Notes: a model not told the origin generated them from the letters alone. 64,000 nt of DNA from Devosia beringensis (GCF_014926585.1 NZ_CP045422.1:3316001-3380000); one strand, 5' to 3'; shown: positions 8,470 to 17,484, counted from the first letter of the stretch. Translations and numbers: made by a program.

Positions 8470-9765
8470 ATGGATACGCTTAGTGAAGGTCTCGCCATGA
8501 AGCCGCTAGATACACCACAGGTGCTGACAGTCTCGCTTGAGCGAGACCTGCTGCCCAACGGCTTAATCATAGAGTCGGTGCTCGCTGCAATAGGTGGGCG
8601 TCCCGCGCAAGCGCCGGCGTTGTTGAAAGCGATGGTTACGGGGCATTTGAGCAACGTCCTGCTGCGTCAGGGCGACATGGAATTTGCCACCTTGCCGTGG
8701 CGCCAAGAGGCGTTGGACGAGTTACGGCTACACCGAGCAGCCGGAACACGGTTGATTCTGCTAGCGCAATGCGGGGCTGAAATGGCGCGGCGTGCAGTGG
8801 CGCACCTGGAACTGTTCGACGAGGTGGTCGGTGACGGCCAGGCGGCTCCGGCGACCGAGAGCTCGATCCGACAGTTGTCCCGACCGGTGCGGCCGCCGCC
8901 AATTCGTGATGCAGTTCGGGCGTTGCGACCACACCAATGGGTAAAGAACGTGCTTGTGTTCGTGCCGCTCATTGTGTCGGGTCAGTTTGACGACGTTTCC
9001 GGCTGGATATATTCCGTTCTGGCATTCGTCGCGTTCTCTTTGACGGCTTCGGCCATCTACTTGCTCAACGATCTAGCCGACCTTGAAGCGGACCGGATAC
9101 ATGCGCGGAAGCGCTTGAGACCGTTCGCGTCGGGCGTCCTGCCGGTGATGTGGGGATTGTGGATGGCTCCTGCGCTTCTATTTGCAGGTATAGGCACAGC
9201 CATCATGGCCAACGGTCTGCCTTATTTGGCGCTTTATGCCGTGCTATCAATCAGCTATTCGCTCGACCTTAAAAAGCGATCGTTATTCGACGTGTTCGCC
9301 TTGGCTGCGCTGTATACCGTACGCCTCTATGGCGGCGGTGAGATGTCGGGTCATTCGCCATCTGTTTGGCTGTTGGGTTTTTCAGTGTTTTTGTTCCTGG
9401 GTTTGGCGCTAATGAAGCGCATGGCCGAATTGGTGGGCACAAAGGCCGACAAATTGAAGCGTCGCGGCTACAAGCAAGCGGATCAACCACTGTTGATGGC
9501 GGCCGGCGTCGCCAGCAGCTTCTGTGCCTCGCTGGTGCTGGCGCTATACCTCGACAGTGACCAGGTTCAACTGATCTATTCCGTACCGTTCCGGCTGTGG
9601 CCCATCGTGCCACTAATGCTGTTCTGGCAATTGAAACTGTGGCACAAGACGCTACATGGGCGCATGACGGACGATCCGATCGTCTTTGCCGCCAAGGATC
9701 GCGTGTCTTGGATAGTTGGCGGTCTGATACTTGCCTGTTCCGTTTTCGCAGGTCTCCACTCCTAA
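8470..9765 (+). CDS. UbiA-family prenyltransferase with degenerate HAD domain
   Basis: 431 residues. Residues about 150-431 form an integral-membrane UbiA domain related to decaprenyl-phosphate phosphoribosyltransferase: ALRPHQWVKNVLVF, then the aspartate motif NDLADLEADR and KRLRPFASG, and later SYSLDLKKRSLFDVF. The first 130 residues align in layout with the HAD domain often fused to this family, but the nucleophile motif is VSLERDL where VDLDGTL is expected, and the C-terminal Asp motif is missing. It probably transfers a phosphopentose to a polyprenyl phosphate in the inner membrane. The small transporter gene follows 12 bp later. The start at 8470 is the first ATG after the intergenic region. 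Confidence 0.82.
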   Translation: MDTLSEGLAMKPLDTPQVLTVSLERDLLPNGLIIESVLAAIGGRPAQAPALLKAMVTGHLSNVLLRQGDMEFATLPWRQEALDELRLHRAAGTRLILLAQCGAEMARRAVAHLELFDEVVGDGQAAPATESSIRQLSRPVRPPPIRDAVRALRPHQWVKNVLVFVPLIVSGQFDDVSGWIYSVLAFVAFSLTASAIYLLNDLADLEADRIHARKRLRPFASGVLPVMWGLWMAPALLFAGIGTAIMANGLPYLALYAVLSISYSLDLKKRSLFDVFALAALYTVRLYGGGEMSGHSPSVWLLGFSVFLFLGLALMKRMAELVGTKADKLKRRGYKQADQPLLMAAGVASSFCASLVLALYLDSDQVQLIYSVPFRLWPIVPLMLFWQLKLWHKTLHGRMTDDPIVFAAKDRVSWIVGGLILACSVFAGLHS

Positions 9766-9777
9766 CTGGCAGTCAAC

Positions 9778-10152
9778 ATGACAATTCGTATATTTCTGCT
9801 GGTTCTGCTTAGCGTGACCATCAGCGCAGTCGCTCAAGTAGCCTTGAAACGTGGCATGAGTGGCCCGATCGTACAGCGGGCGCTGGACGGCAGTGAGCTC
9901 GTGCCAAAACTGATTGCAGTCGGCATGTCCCCAATGGTTTTCTTAGGGCTGGCGCTATACGCGGTTGGAGCAGTGGTGTGGCTACTGGTTCTAGCGAAAA
10001 TCGACGTCAGTCAGGCCTACCCGTTTGTAGGCATCGGGTTTCTGATCACGTTGGGTTTTGGTGTTCTTCTACTTGGAGAAACCGTGACATTGGCCCGTAT
10101 CATCGGCATTGCTTTCGTTTCAGTAGGTATCGTAGTGCTCAGCAGAAGCTGA
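9778..10152 (+). CDS. Small EamA/SMR-like membrane transporter
   Basis: 124 residues, four transmembrane helices (about 2-22, 47-70, 76-98, 102-122), with the conserved AQVALKRGM near the first helix and KIDVSQAYPFVGIGFLITLGFGVLLLGE, as in ArnE/ArnF-type half-flippases and other small multidrug-resistance-like proteins. It follows the UbiA-type gene by 12 bp and is presumably co-transcribed. By analogy with ArnE/F, it may flip the polyprenyl-phosphate sugar made by its neighbour across the inner membrane. Such proteins normally act as dimers or heterodimers; no partner gene is adjacent. Confidence 0.75.
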   Translation: MTIRIFLLVLLSVTISAVAQVALKRGMSGPIVQRALDGSELVPKLIAVGMSPMVFLGLALYAVGAVVWLLVLAKIDVSQAYPFVGIGFLITLGFGVLLLGETVTLARIIGIAFVSVGIVVLSRS

Positions 10153-10247
10153 CATCGACGCCAATGCGCAATATTCTGTACCAGTTAAACTATTCATAGA
10201 TATCTCCAGTCTAATTTTGGATCACCGACGTTTTGAGGTGGTTCCAA

Positions 10248-10802
10248 ATGCAGCGCATACTGACTTTCCTGGCGGTTCTGACGCTGCTTTTTCCGGCAAC
10301 CTTGCCCTCCTATGGTAGTGTAGGGCGCCTAGGGGCCACGCGGATGGTGCTCGAGGGGAGCTTCGATGCGCCCCTAGGCTATCAGCTGTTCTGCCTTACT
10401 AATCCGCGCCATTGCCGTGGTGGAGGAGCCAGTGAGGTCAACTACACTGATCGACTTGGCGAAATGCTCCAGCGGGTTAATTCCACCATCAATGGGGTAA
10501 TACGTCCGCGCAACGAAGCTAAGGATGTTTGGTCGATCGGCGTCAGCCAGGGCGACTGTGAAGAATACGCGCTGGCCAAGCGCGCCGAACTTGTTCGGCT
10601 TGGCTTGCCTGCCAGTGCCGTGCGGATCGCAATGGCCAAAACCCGCAGCGGCCAGGGCCATGCGGTTGTTGTGGTTCGGACCAATGCGGGTGACCTCGTC
10701 CTGGACAATCTCAGAGCGCAAGTCAGCAACTGGGATGAAACTGACCTGCGCTGGGTAGCCATGGCTAGTTCCAACGGGCGGGCCTGGCAGCACATTCTCT
10801 GA
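10248..10802 (+). CDS. Transglutaminase-like cysteine peptidase (BTLCP)
   Basis: 184 residues from the ATG at 10248, which has GAGG about 9 nt upstream; a TTG five codons earlier is the alternative. An N-terminal signal peptide (MQRILTFLAVLTLLFPATLP) is followed by a periplasmic domain with the family Cys-His-Asp triad: GDCEEYA, GHAVVVV and LVLDN. Bacterial transglutaminase-like cysteine peptidases such as LapG cleave surface adhesins under c-di-GMP control, but many alphaproteobacterial members lack known targets. No adhesin, LapD-like receptor or type I secretion gene is adjacent, so the target is unknown. The gene lies 80 bp after the small transporter. Confidence 0.85.
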   Translation: MQRILTFLAVLTLLFPATLPSYGSVGRLGATRMVLEGSFDAPLGYQLFCLTNPRHCRGGGASEVNYTDRLGEMLQRVNSTINGVIRPRNEAKDVWSIGVSQGDCEEYALAKRAELVRLGLPASAVRIAMAKTRSGQGHAVVVVRTNAGDLVLDNLRAQVSNWDETDLRWVAMASSNGRAWQHIL

Positions 10803-11336
10803 TTGTCGAATTCAAGCCAAGACGAGTACGTGCGTTTCTTGAGGTTTGATTGAACGGCAGCGCTATAGTGCCCCGGTTCCGCGGGCGTCCAGGCCGCTTG
10901 AGCGTGCTTGCCGCCTGCATCATCTAGAGCATGAAGTCTGGACTTGGGACGACCGGCTGACGCCAATATGCGCGACGTCTGCGGCGCCATTCCATTACCA
11001 TCGGGTGATGGCGCCCCCTCGAAATCGCAAGGGCAAGACACGACAGCTTTGGACACCATCTGAACTCGGCCGATACCTGACATTGCATCAGCGGCCCCGA
11101 CGTCCTATCCCTTGAGTGGATAACACTCGACGAGTCCAATTTAACGCGCTGATGCCAAGTCCCGAAGCGATATGACGACGACTGAAACTTCAAGGAGTTG
11201 CAGGCACGAAAAGCCCGTTGGACAGACCGATCCGGCGGTCATCGACCCTCAATTGGTTATCGTGCTTAGCGAGTACGGATATTCCCGGAGGACGTGCGCA
11301 ATTCACCGCTGGACAATATAGTAGCCGTGTTCGATG
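10803..11336. other. Non-coding stretch upstream of octanucleotide array
   Basis: No frame with convincing ribosome site, codon pattern or family motif was found on either strand. The only local structure noticed is an inverted repeat GGCGCCAT ... ATGGCGCC between about 10982 and 11016. The stretch ends in a TAG stop (11322-11324) and an ATG (11334) that sits directly against the tandem array. Confidence 0.5.
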
Positions 11337-11464
11337 CTGGCCGTCTGGCCGTCTGGCCGTCTGGCCGTCTGGCCGTCTGGCCGTCTGGCCGTCTGGCCGT
11401 CTGGCCGTCTGACCGTCTGGCCGTCTGGCCGTCTGGCCGTCTGGTCGTCTGGCCGTCTGGTCGC
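11337..11464 (+). repeat. Octanucleotide tandem array, 16 units of CTGGCCGT
   Basis: Sixteen consecutive 8-bp units. Thirteen match CTGGCCGT exactly; units starting at 11409 (G to A), 11441 (C to T) and 11457 (two changes) vary. The unit has no stop codon in any frame on either strand, so open frames run through it. An ATG at 11334 abuts the array, and with the present copy number its frame continues without a stop into the glycosyltransferase gene downstream. As 8 is not a multiple of 3, gain or loss of one unit would break that continuity. Confidence 0.95.
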
Positions 11465-11576
11465 TAAGCATGAGGCCTTTGACGGCTGTGTAACAGGCCC
11501 GTTCCAAATTCTGTGCCGTCGGTGCCTGCAGTATTGTCATGTTGTGGAATGCGTACATGGGTCGCGTAGGTTTCGT

Positions 11577-12746
11577 ATGGGTCGCGTAGGTGAAGCGGGT
11601 CCGGTAACAACCGACCGACGCAAAACTGATGTTTTGATGTTCGGATTGCGGACCGTTGGCAGCGGGCAGGGTGGTGTTGAAAACCATGTTGACAACCTCG
11701 TACGTGAGCTCGATGAGCTTGGTCTTTCTGTCCTGGTAGTCATCCGATCAAGTTATGGCAGTGAGCCCTGGGTTCGCGGGCGGGCTACCAGATTTGTACC
11801 CATTTGGTCCCCCCGTGGCGAGTATCTGGAGGCAGTGGTTCATAGCCTGCTGGCCAGTCTCTATGCCATCATCGTGCGTCCGAGGATTGTGCATGTGCAT
11901 GCCATCGGGCCCAGCTTGATGGTGCCGCTGCTGAGACTTGCGGGCCTCAAGGTAGTCACGACGCACCATGGTGAGGATTACAATCGTGAAAAATGGGGTC
12001 TGGTGGCCTCTGCCGCACTTCGGCTCGGCGAATATTGCCAAGCTCGTTTCGCCAATGCGCGCCTTTGCGTATCCCGTAGCCTGGCGAAACGACTACAAAG
12101 CAAGTTTGATAGCCCGTTTGCCTATGTACCAAATGGCGTTCGGCCGATGCAGCCGGTTCCCGATACAGATCAATTGGCACGATTTGGCCTCCTGCCCGGC
12201 GAGTATGTGCTGACGGTAAGTCGGCTCGTGCCGGAGAAGCGGCACCTTGACCTGATCGCCGCGTTTGACGGTCTGCAGCGACCGGACCTGCGACTGGCAA
12301 TTGTCGGCGGTGCTGACTACGAAACCCCATATTCCAGATCCGTTCAGGAACATGCAAGCGCAGTGCCAAATGTCATCATGACAGGGCTATTAACCGGGAC
12401 GGCGCTGCAGCAGATGTTCAGTCATGCCGGGGTATTTGCCTTGCCGTCGACGCATGAGGGCCTTCCCATTGCCTTGCTTGAGGCCATGGCCTTCCATCGC
12501 AACGTCGTTGCCAGCGACATAGCGCCGAACCTGGATATTGGTCTGCCGATCGAATGCTATCACAAAGTGGGGGATATCGAGGATCTTCGTTGCAAGCTTG
12601 AAGCAGCGCTGTTGAACGACAGCTATGCCCATGTAGGCAGGGACTGGTCTTCGTTGCTGGCAGACTTTGATTGGACCGCCATCGCCCGCAAAACCATGGA
12701 GTTCTACGTCAACGTCAGCCCGGCGATTAAATCCGTAATTCAGTAG
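11577..12746 (+). CDS. Family 4 glycosyltransferase
   Basis: 389 residues from the ATG at 11577. The GT-B N-terminal domain opens with DVLMFGLRTVGSGQGGVENH, and the C-terminal domain has LTVSRLVPEKRHLDLIAAF, the nucleotide-binding loops, and the retaining-enzyme EX7E-type motif ALPSTHEGLPIALLEAMA. The frame is open back to 11334 through the tandem array, but the extra 81 residues are repeat-derived and low complexity. A 15-bp direct duplication (ATGGGTCGCGTAGGT at 11557 and 11577) covers the proposed start. An ATG at 11637 is the other possible start. Likely role: sugar transfer during surface-polysaccharide assembly. Confidence 0.85.
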   Translation: MGRVGEAGPVTTDRRKTDVLMFGLRTVGSGQGGVENHVDNLVRELDELGLSVLVVIRSSYGSEPWVRGRATRFVPIWSPRGEYLEAVVHSLLASLYAIIVRPRIVHVHAIGPSLMVPLLRLAGLKVVTTHHGEDYNREKWGLVASAALRLGEYCQARFANARLCVSRSLAKRLQSKFDSPFAYVPNGVRPMQPVPDTDQLARFGLLPGEYVLTVSRLVPEKRHLDLIAAFDGLQRPDLRLAIVGGADYETPYSRSVQEHASAVPNVIMTGLLTGTALQQMFSHAGVFALPSTHEGLPIALLEAMAFHRNVVASDIAPNLDIGLPIECYHKVGDIEDLRCKLEAALLNDSYAHVGRDWSSLLADFDWTAIARKTMEFYVNVSPAIKSVIQ

Positions 12747-13336
12747 GACCAGGGCCAAAGAGACAGCCTGAGAAGTGCCGTGTACCGTACTTGGTGGAGA
12801 TGACCAGAGTGAGATGGTCCGGAACCAGTTGGAGCGCTCTTCCAATCTTTGTCAGTCCCGCAGCATTACGCGCTTGCTCTTGCCCAAGTTCCCGTTACGC
12901 GACGGAGGGGCGTATTGTACTGCTGAACGACCGTGAAAACGGTGCCGGCAAGATCGTTGGTCAGTCTATATGTTCAGTGGGGCCCGAAAATGCGCAGGTT
13001 AAGGTCGGCGGACGTGGCGGCAAGACCACGGATATGTGCGACAAGCCAAAGACTTTGGCACTAAATAACAGGCGACTCCGGTTGGCATCACGTTGGAATC
13101 GGCACCTTATCGAGCGATGGTACACTTGCCACCTTATCGGTGGTGCCCGGCCGAGGCGGAAATGTCTGGAAGCTATGTTAAGTGACACGCGCCAAAGCGT
13201 AATCATGCGTTTCAATATGCATGAAAAGACTACTTCCAAGACCTACCAATGCAATGTACCTGGGTCGAAATGAAGGTTATACTGGTCTTGTTGGGTATAT
13301 CCGGCGTACCCTAACTGCGAGCGGTTGGGCAACCTT
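12747..13336. other. Intergenic stretch without recognisable gene
   Basis: 590 bp between the GT4 gene and the GMC oxidoreductase. One open frame of about 160 codons exists on the plus strand (from 12791), but its translation is arginine/cysteine-rich and low in structure, has no ribosome site, and resembles no family I know. No tRNA, repeat array or strong terminator hairpin was noticed. It presumably holds the promoter of the oxidoreductase gene. Confidence 0.5.
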
Positions 13337-15007
13337 ATGATAGTTGACTCAAGACGAATCGATCAGGGGCAGCACATCTTGACGGATGTCTGTATCGTTG
13401 GAGGCGGTGCTGCGGGCATTACCCTGGCGCTGACTTTGGCAGAGCGCGGCACCAACGTCGTGCTGCTGGAAGGGGGGGGACTCACTCCAGATCCGCTGAC
13501 CCAACGGCTCTATGGCGGCGAAAATCGCGGCCTGGTAAGAGAAGAGCCCGACGAAACTCGCAGTCGTTACTTGGGCGGGAGCACCAATTGCTGGGGCGGA
13601 TGGTGCAGGCCGCTGGATGAAATCGACTTTGAGTATCGTGACTGGATACCCAATAGTGGTTGGCCCATGTCCAAAGCCATGCTTGCACCATACTACTTGC
13701 GTAGCCAGGAATGGCTGCAGCTTGCCGCTGTCGGCTACAGGCTGGACGAATGGGTAGAGGAAATTGCAAAACGCGACGCGGCGCTGTTGCCTATCGAGAA
13801 GACCGGTTTGCAGAATGTTCTCAGCCAACTCAGTCCCCCCACGCGGTTTGGTGCGCAATATCGGGATCGACTGAGTGCATTGCCAAATCTGCGGGTATTT
13901 CTGTTTGCCAACGCCACACAAATTGTAACTGACGAGACAGCCTCAACCGTCGACTCGATCAAGGTCGCGACGCTGAACGGCAAGCGATTTACCGTATCGG
14001 GGAAGTATTTCACCTTGGCTTCTGGCGGCATCGAGAACCCGCGGTTGTTGCTGATGTCTAACCAGGTTCAGTCGGTTGGGCTAGGCAACGGGCGCGACGT
14101 TGTCGGGCGCTATTACATGGACCACCCACGGATCAAATCGCACTTGCTCCGAGTGGCCGACGCCGATCGTTACAGGGCTCTCTATGACGCCACATTGCAT
14201 CGCATCCATACTGGGCGCGGCCATGTTAGCCGCGACATCGAAGTGCACGTGGCGCCGACCTTCGACGTTCAGCGAGCGCATAAATTGTCGAACTCGCGGA
14301 CCTACCTAGTCGCGCGACACAGCAATGACCTTACGAAGTCCTTCTTCGCGCTGAAGGAGATGCAACGGGCGTTATCCGGTCGAACCCACTTTGGCTATCC
14401 GCGATCGCGGGTGTTGCGCGACGTCCTGCGACAGTTGCCGACGCTACTAATAAACGCGCCGACCACCGCGATGACAATCGCGGACGTGCGTTTCAACTCG
14501 GTAAGGGCGCGGCAGGAATACTCCCTTGAAACCGTTTTCGAGCCAATTCCCAATCGAGACAGCAAAGTCAGCCTGTCTCAACAGCGCGACGCGCTAGACT
14601 TGCCGCAGGTTGTTGTCGATTGGCGGTTGACGGAGCAGGACCGTGATAACTACGCACGTCAGACCAGCCTCGTCCTGGAGGGGCTCTCTAAAGCAGGGGT
14701 GATCGAAACCCAGGGGAGCACGAAAGCGGGCGCCATCTCTTGGCCCGATGACGTCATGGGGTGCTGGCACCACATGGGCACGACGCGCATGAGTGAAGAT
14801 CCAAACAAGGGCGTCGTCAATGCTGACTGTCAGGTGCACGGGATAAACAACCTGTTTATTGCAGGTAGCTCGGTCTTCCCGACGGTTGGAAGTGACTCGC
14901 CAACCATTACACTTGTGGTTCTAGCCTTGCGGCTCGCTGACCATCTGCAAGCCAACCTGGCGGACAATGTGTTGGTTCGGGGTGAGGCGAAGATGGCCGG
15001 TGCTTAG
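13337..15007 (+). CDS. GMC-type FAD oxidoreductase
   Basis: 556 residues from the ATG at 13337; a TTG four codons upstream is possible, and neither has a strong ribosome site. The N-terminus has the FAD motif VGGGAAGITLALTLAERG, followed by GGSTNCWGGWCRPLDEIDF. The C-terminal domain has WHHMGTTRM and LFIAGSSVFPTVGSDSPTITLV, where family members usually show an Asn-Pro in place of Ser-Pro. GMC enzymes oxidise alcohols or sugars using FAD. The position between glycosyltransferase and membrane-protein genes suggests a role with glycans or lipids, but the substrate is unknown. The stop overlaps by 4 bp the convergent gene. Confidence 0.83.
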   Translation: MIVDSRRIDQGQHILTDVCIVGGGAAGITLALTLAERGTNVVLLEGGGLTPDPLTQRLYGGENRGLVREEPDETRSRYLGGSTNCWGGWCRPLDEIDFEYRDWIPNSGWPMSKAMLAPYYLRSQEWLQLAAVGYRLDEWVEEIAKRDAALLPIEKTGLQNVLSQLSPPTRFGAQYRDRLSALPNLRVFLFANATQIVTDETASTVDSIKVATLNGKRFTVSGKYFTLASGGIENPRLLLMSNQVQSVGLGNGRDVVGRYYMDHPRIKSHLLRVADADRYRALYDATLHRIHTGRGHVSRDIEVHVAPTFDVQRAHKLSNSRTYLVARHSNDLTKSFFALKEMQRALSGRTHFGYPRSRVLRDVLRQLPTLLINAPTTAMTIADVRFNSVRARQEYSLETVFEPIPNRDSKVSLSQQRDALDLPQVVVDWRLTEQDRDNYARQTSLVLEGLSKAGVIETQGSTKAGAISWPDDVMGCWHHMGTTRMSEDPNKGVVNADCQVHGINNLFIAGSSVFPTVGSDSPTITLVVLALRLADHLQANLADNVLVRGEAKMAGA

Positions 15008-15942
15008 CCAGGAAGGCCGACCTCAGCCAACAGTCCTCGATGGTTGGATCCAATGGGGTCCGGCATCGCCTTGATCGTTTGGATCAGCGCGCCCCCTTGG
15101 GTAAACATATTGTCGATGGGTACCCCAAGCGCGCCTGCCTCTATCGGCCAGGTTGCTGGGTAGAACGGTGGTGGTACCAAGCCCGACCGCTCAACGAACC
15201 AACGTACGTCTGGTGACCAGGCGGCCGCGTTAAAGTCTCCCGCCAAGACGACCGGGCCGCTCAACCCGCGCAAAGTATGGGTAATCTTCCACATTTCCGC
15301 CCAGGCCGCCGTGTCGAAATAGGGTTTGGAAAGATGAACTCCAACGACGGTTATGCTCTTTCCGTTGATCGTCGTTTTGACGGTGATAAGTCGTTCTCGT
15401 TCAAATTCCAGGTTCTGTACTCGCACACTTTCCAGCGGTGTCCGGGACACGATGGACAAATCGCAAGTTGAGGCATCGTTGCATCCGGCCCTGTAGGGAA
15501 AAACGGTCGCGAGCCTGTCAAGTGACGCACTGATACCCGGTGTCTCCATTATGACGGCAATGTCGGGGAGGGTGGCTATGATATCATCGACAACCTGTTC
15601 GCCTTGCGGATTGTCGGCAAGCACGTTGAAGCTGAGGATCTTGACCGGATTGGGATCGAAGACACCATCGACTGTCCAGCGTGCCTTCTGTTGGTAGTAG
15701 ATATCCAAAACTCCCTCTGCGATGCTAAGGAAGGTCAGGCCCGCCAAAAGCATCGCGCGAAGGCGGGCGCCGCTCATGTACAATACAGGTGGCAGTGCAA
15801 GAATGGCCAGCGCTATGTGAAAGCGTAGTGTTTGTAGGATGGAAATACCCGGAATGGGGATTTGGAAGCTGATTAGTAACAACCCGGCTATTGCGACGAC
15901 AGCCAGGCCTGTCAGTAGCCCACGAAACTCAGTTATCTGCAT
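15004..15942 (-). CDS. Endonuclease/exonuclease/phosphatase (EEP) family membrane protein
   Basis: 312 residues from the ATG at 15942; the frame extends 18 codons upstream to a TTG. The N-terminal 100 residues hold three hydrophobic segments, followed by an EEP domain: ILSFNVLADN, catalytic Glu in METPG, GVHLSKPYF, GDFNAAAWSP, IDNMFTQG and SNHRGLLAEV at the end, so the metal and catalytic residues look complete. Proteins with this layout (membrane anchor plus periplasmic EEP domain) probably hydrolyse phosphodiesters outside the cytoplasm, perhaps in lipids or glycans; the substrate is unknown. It is convergent with the GMC oxidoreductase gene. Confidence 0.82.
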   Translation of the reverse strand: MQITEFRGLLTGLAVVAIAGLLLISFQIPIPGISILQTLRFHIALAILALPPVLYMSGARLRAMLLAGLTFLSIAEGVLDIYYQQKARWTVDGVFDPNPVKILSFNVLADNPQGEQVVDDIIATLPDIAVIMETPGISASLDRLATVFPYRAGCNDASTCDLSIVSRTPLESVRVQNLEFERERLITVKTTINGKSITVVGVHLSKPYFDTAAWAEMWKITHTLRGLSGPVVLAGDFNAAAWSPDVRWFVERSGLVPPPFYPATWPIEAGALGVPIDNMFTQGGALIQTIKAMPDPIGSNHRGLLAEVGLPG

Positions 15943-16046
15943 AATCGGATCGTTCTTCAAAGCTGTTGTTCGCAAAAGGGAGGGGCGTTTTGGCAATCGG
16001 CGAAGCGGCAGTTGCGTTCGTTCAAGTGGTGGTGTCGACCTTGGCG

Positions 16047-16391
16047 CTATTTCTCACGACGGTCCCGAGATTGGCGGAGCAACATCAGGCAGAGCTCAAG
16101 CGCCACCCCCACAAGCGTGGCGACCCATTTCCCGAGGACTTCGATGCCCCTGACATCACGGAACGGAACCACAGACTGTGTGAGCTCAAGGCCGATCGCA
16201 ACCACAATGGCCACGAGGATACCGATCCACGCGCGTTTCGGAAAAGCTGCCGTGCAGACAAATCCGAGCAGGAAATGCGATCCCAGCACAAATACCTGCG
16301 GTGGTACATGGGCTGGATTGAGCGCACCCCAGGCCAACGCAAAGATCAGCAGGACGGTGGCAATGCGCCATCCAGTAGCGTGTACAGGCAT
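16047..16391 (-). CDS. VanZ-like membrane protein
   Basis: 114 residues from the ATG at 16391, chosen because GGGGAGAGG lies just upstream; 32 more in-frame codons upstream lack family character. Four hydrophobic segments are visible. HVPPQVFVLGSHFLLGFVCTAAFPKR and GLELTQSVVPFRDVRGIEVLGKWVATLVG match the VanZ pattern (conserved acidic residue in the third helix, then Q and R/D motif). VanZ proteins confer low-level teicoplanin resistance in enterococci; the role of proteobacterial members is unknown, and surface-polysaccharide loci are a common setting. A 7-bp inverted repeat (AGCACCA at 16431-16437, TGGTGCT at 16452-16458) lies upstream. Confidence 0.75.
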   Translation of the reverse strand: MPVHATGWRIATVLLIFALAWGALNPAHVPPQVFVLGSHFLLGFVCTAAFPKRAWIGILVAIVVAIGLELTQSVVPFRDVRGIEVLGKWVATLVGVALELCLMLLRQSRDRREK

Positions 16392-16683
16392 CGCCTCTCC
16401 CCTCTTCACACTAAGTACTCTAAATGCACCAGCACCAGGCAAACGTGAGCATGGTGCTTGGACGTTGGGCGGGGAGTGGAGAACCAAAACTTGCTGGTTT
16501 CGACAGACAGCCCACCGACGCTCACACTTCCATGATCTCAGTTCTTGCTGATTTCCAAGTTAATATTCTTCGCACACCACGGCGTTCCCTAGACGGATTG
16601 GTCAACCCAATCCTAGCGTCTCTGTGCGTGAGCTGCTCCGCGATCTTGGACCACCCGGCTGGGGATTTTCCGGTGGTAGACGC

Positions 16684-17484
16684 TCAGGGGCGGCCGTATG
16701 ACCCCGAAGCGTTCATCAGCGATATCGGGGGTTTGTTCCCGATAGCGCTATGTGGGCGGACCTCGTTGTAGTCTCTACGCCATTCCTCCATCTTCATCCG
16801 GGCGTCGTCAAGGCTGAGGAACCAGTGGGCGTTCAGGCACTCAGCTCGGAATTTGCCGTTGAAGGACTCGATAAAGGCATTGTCAGTGGGCTTGCCCGGC
16901 CGGCTGAAGTCGAGCACGACGCCCTTTTGGTAGGCCCATAAGTCGAGGTCACGCGAGATGAACTCGGAGCCCTGATCGACCCGTATCGATTGGGGATAGC
17001 CAACCTCGCGGCAGATCCTTTCCAAAGCCAGAACTACGTCCTCACCGCGATAGCTGAACCGAGGATCAGTCGCCGGCGAGAACCGCGAGAAGGTATCCAC
17101 GATTGTCAGGATGCGCAGCTTTCGCCCCGTCGCCAGCTGGTCGTGAACGAAGTCCATGGCCCAGATCTGGTTGGTCATTGTTGCTATGGTCCGGTCGTCG
17201 CGGAGCTTGGCTTTAACCCGTCGCTTGGGCACCTTGTTCCGCAACTGCAGACCCATCTCCTTGTACAGACGATAGATTCTTTTGGGGTTCACGTCCCAGC
17301 CCTCCCGCCGCAGCAGCACGTGCACCCGCCGATACCCATAGCGGACGCGGGTCTCGCAGATCTGCTTAATGCGCAGCTTCAGATCGGCCTGCTCGCTGCG
17401 CTTGCCCTTGTAATGGTAAAGCGACCTGTCAACGCTGAGCGCACTACAAGCCTTGCGGATCGAGACATTCCAGGCCTGCCGCAC
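16684..17484 (-). CDS. IS3-family transposase OrfB (DDE integrase domain)
   Basis: 266 residues from a GTG at 17484, but the natural product is most likely the OrfAB fusion made by a -1 frameshift, because the frame is open back to the end of orfA. It has a helix-turn-helix-like HTH_21 region (CSALSVDRSLYHYKGKRS), RVRYGYRRVHVLLRREGW, and the rve DDE core: WAMDFVHDQ (first Asp), RVDQGSEFISRD (second Asp) and FIESFNGKFRAECLN (Glu). All catalytic residues are present, so the enzyme looks active. It ends 55 bp inside the element's right end. Confidence 0.9.
   Translation of the reverse strand: MRQAWNVSIRKACSALSVDRSLYHYKGKRSEQADLKLRIKQICETRVRYGYRRVHVLLRREGWDVNPKRIYRLYKEMGLQLRNKVPKRRVKAKLRDDRTIATMTNQIWAMDFVHDQLATGRKLRILTIVDTFSRFSPATDPRFSYRGEDVVLALERICREVGYPQSIRVDQGSEFISRDLDLWAYQKGVVLDFSRPGKPTDNAFIESFNGKFRAECLNAHWFLSLDDARMKMEEWRRDYNEVRPHSAIGNKPPISLMNASGSYGRP

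Noticed and set aside
11337-11464. Possible CRISPR array
   Set aside because: The units are contiguous 8-mers with no spacers, and there are no cas genes in the window.
11190-11687. 165-codon minus-strand open frame through the octanucleotide array
   Set aside because: It exists only because the 8-bp unit has no stop in any frame; most of the translation is a repeated RRPDGQTA pattern and the ends have no family motif or ribosome site.
12791-13273. 160-codon plus-strand open frame in the gap before the GMC gene
   Set aside because: No ribosome site, unusual Cys/Arg-rich composition and no motif; treated as non-coding.
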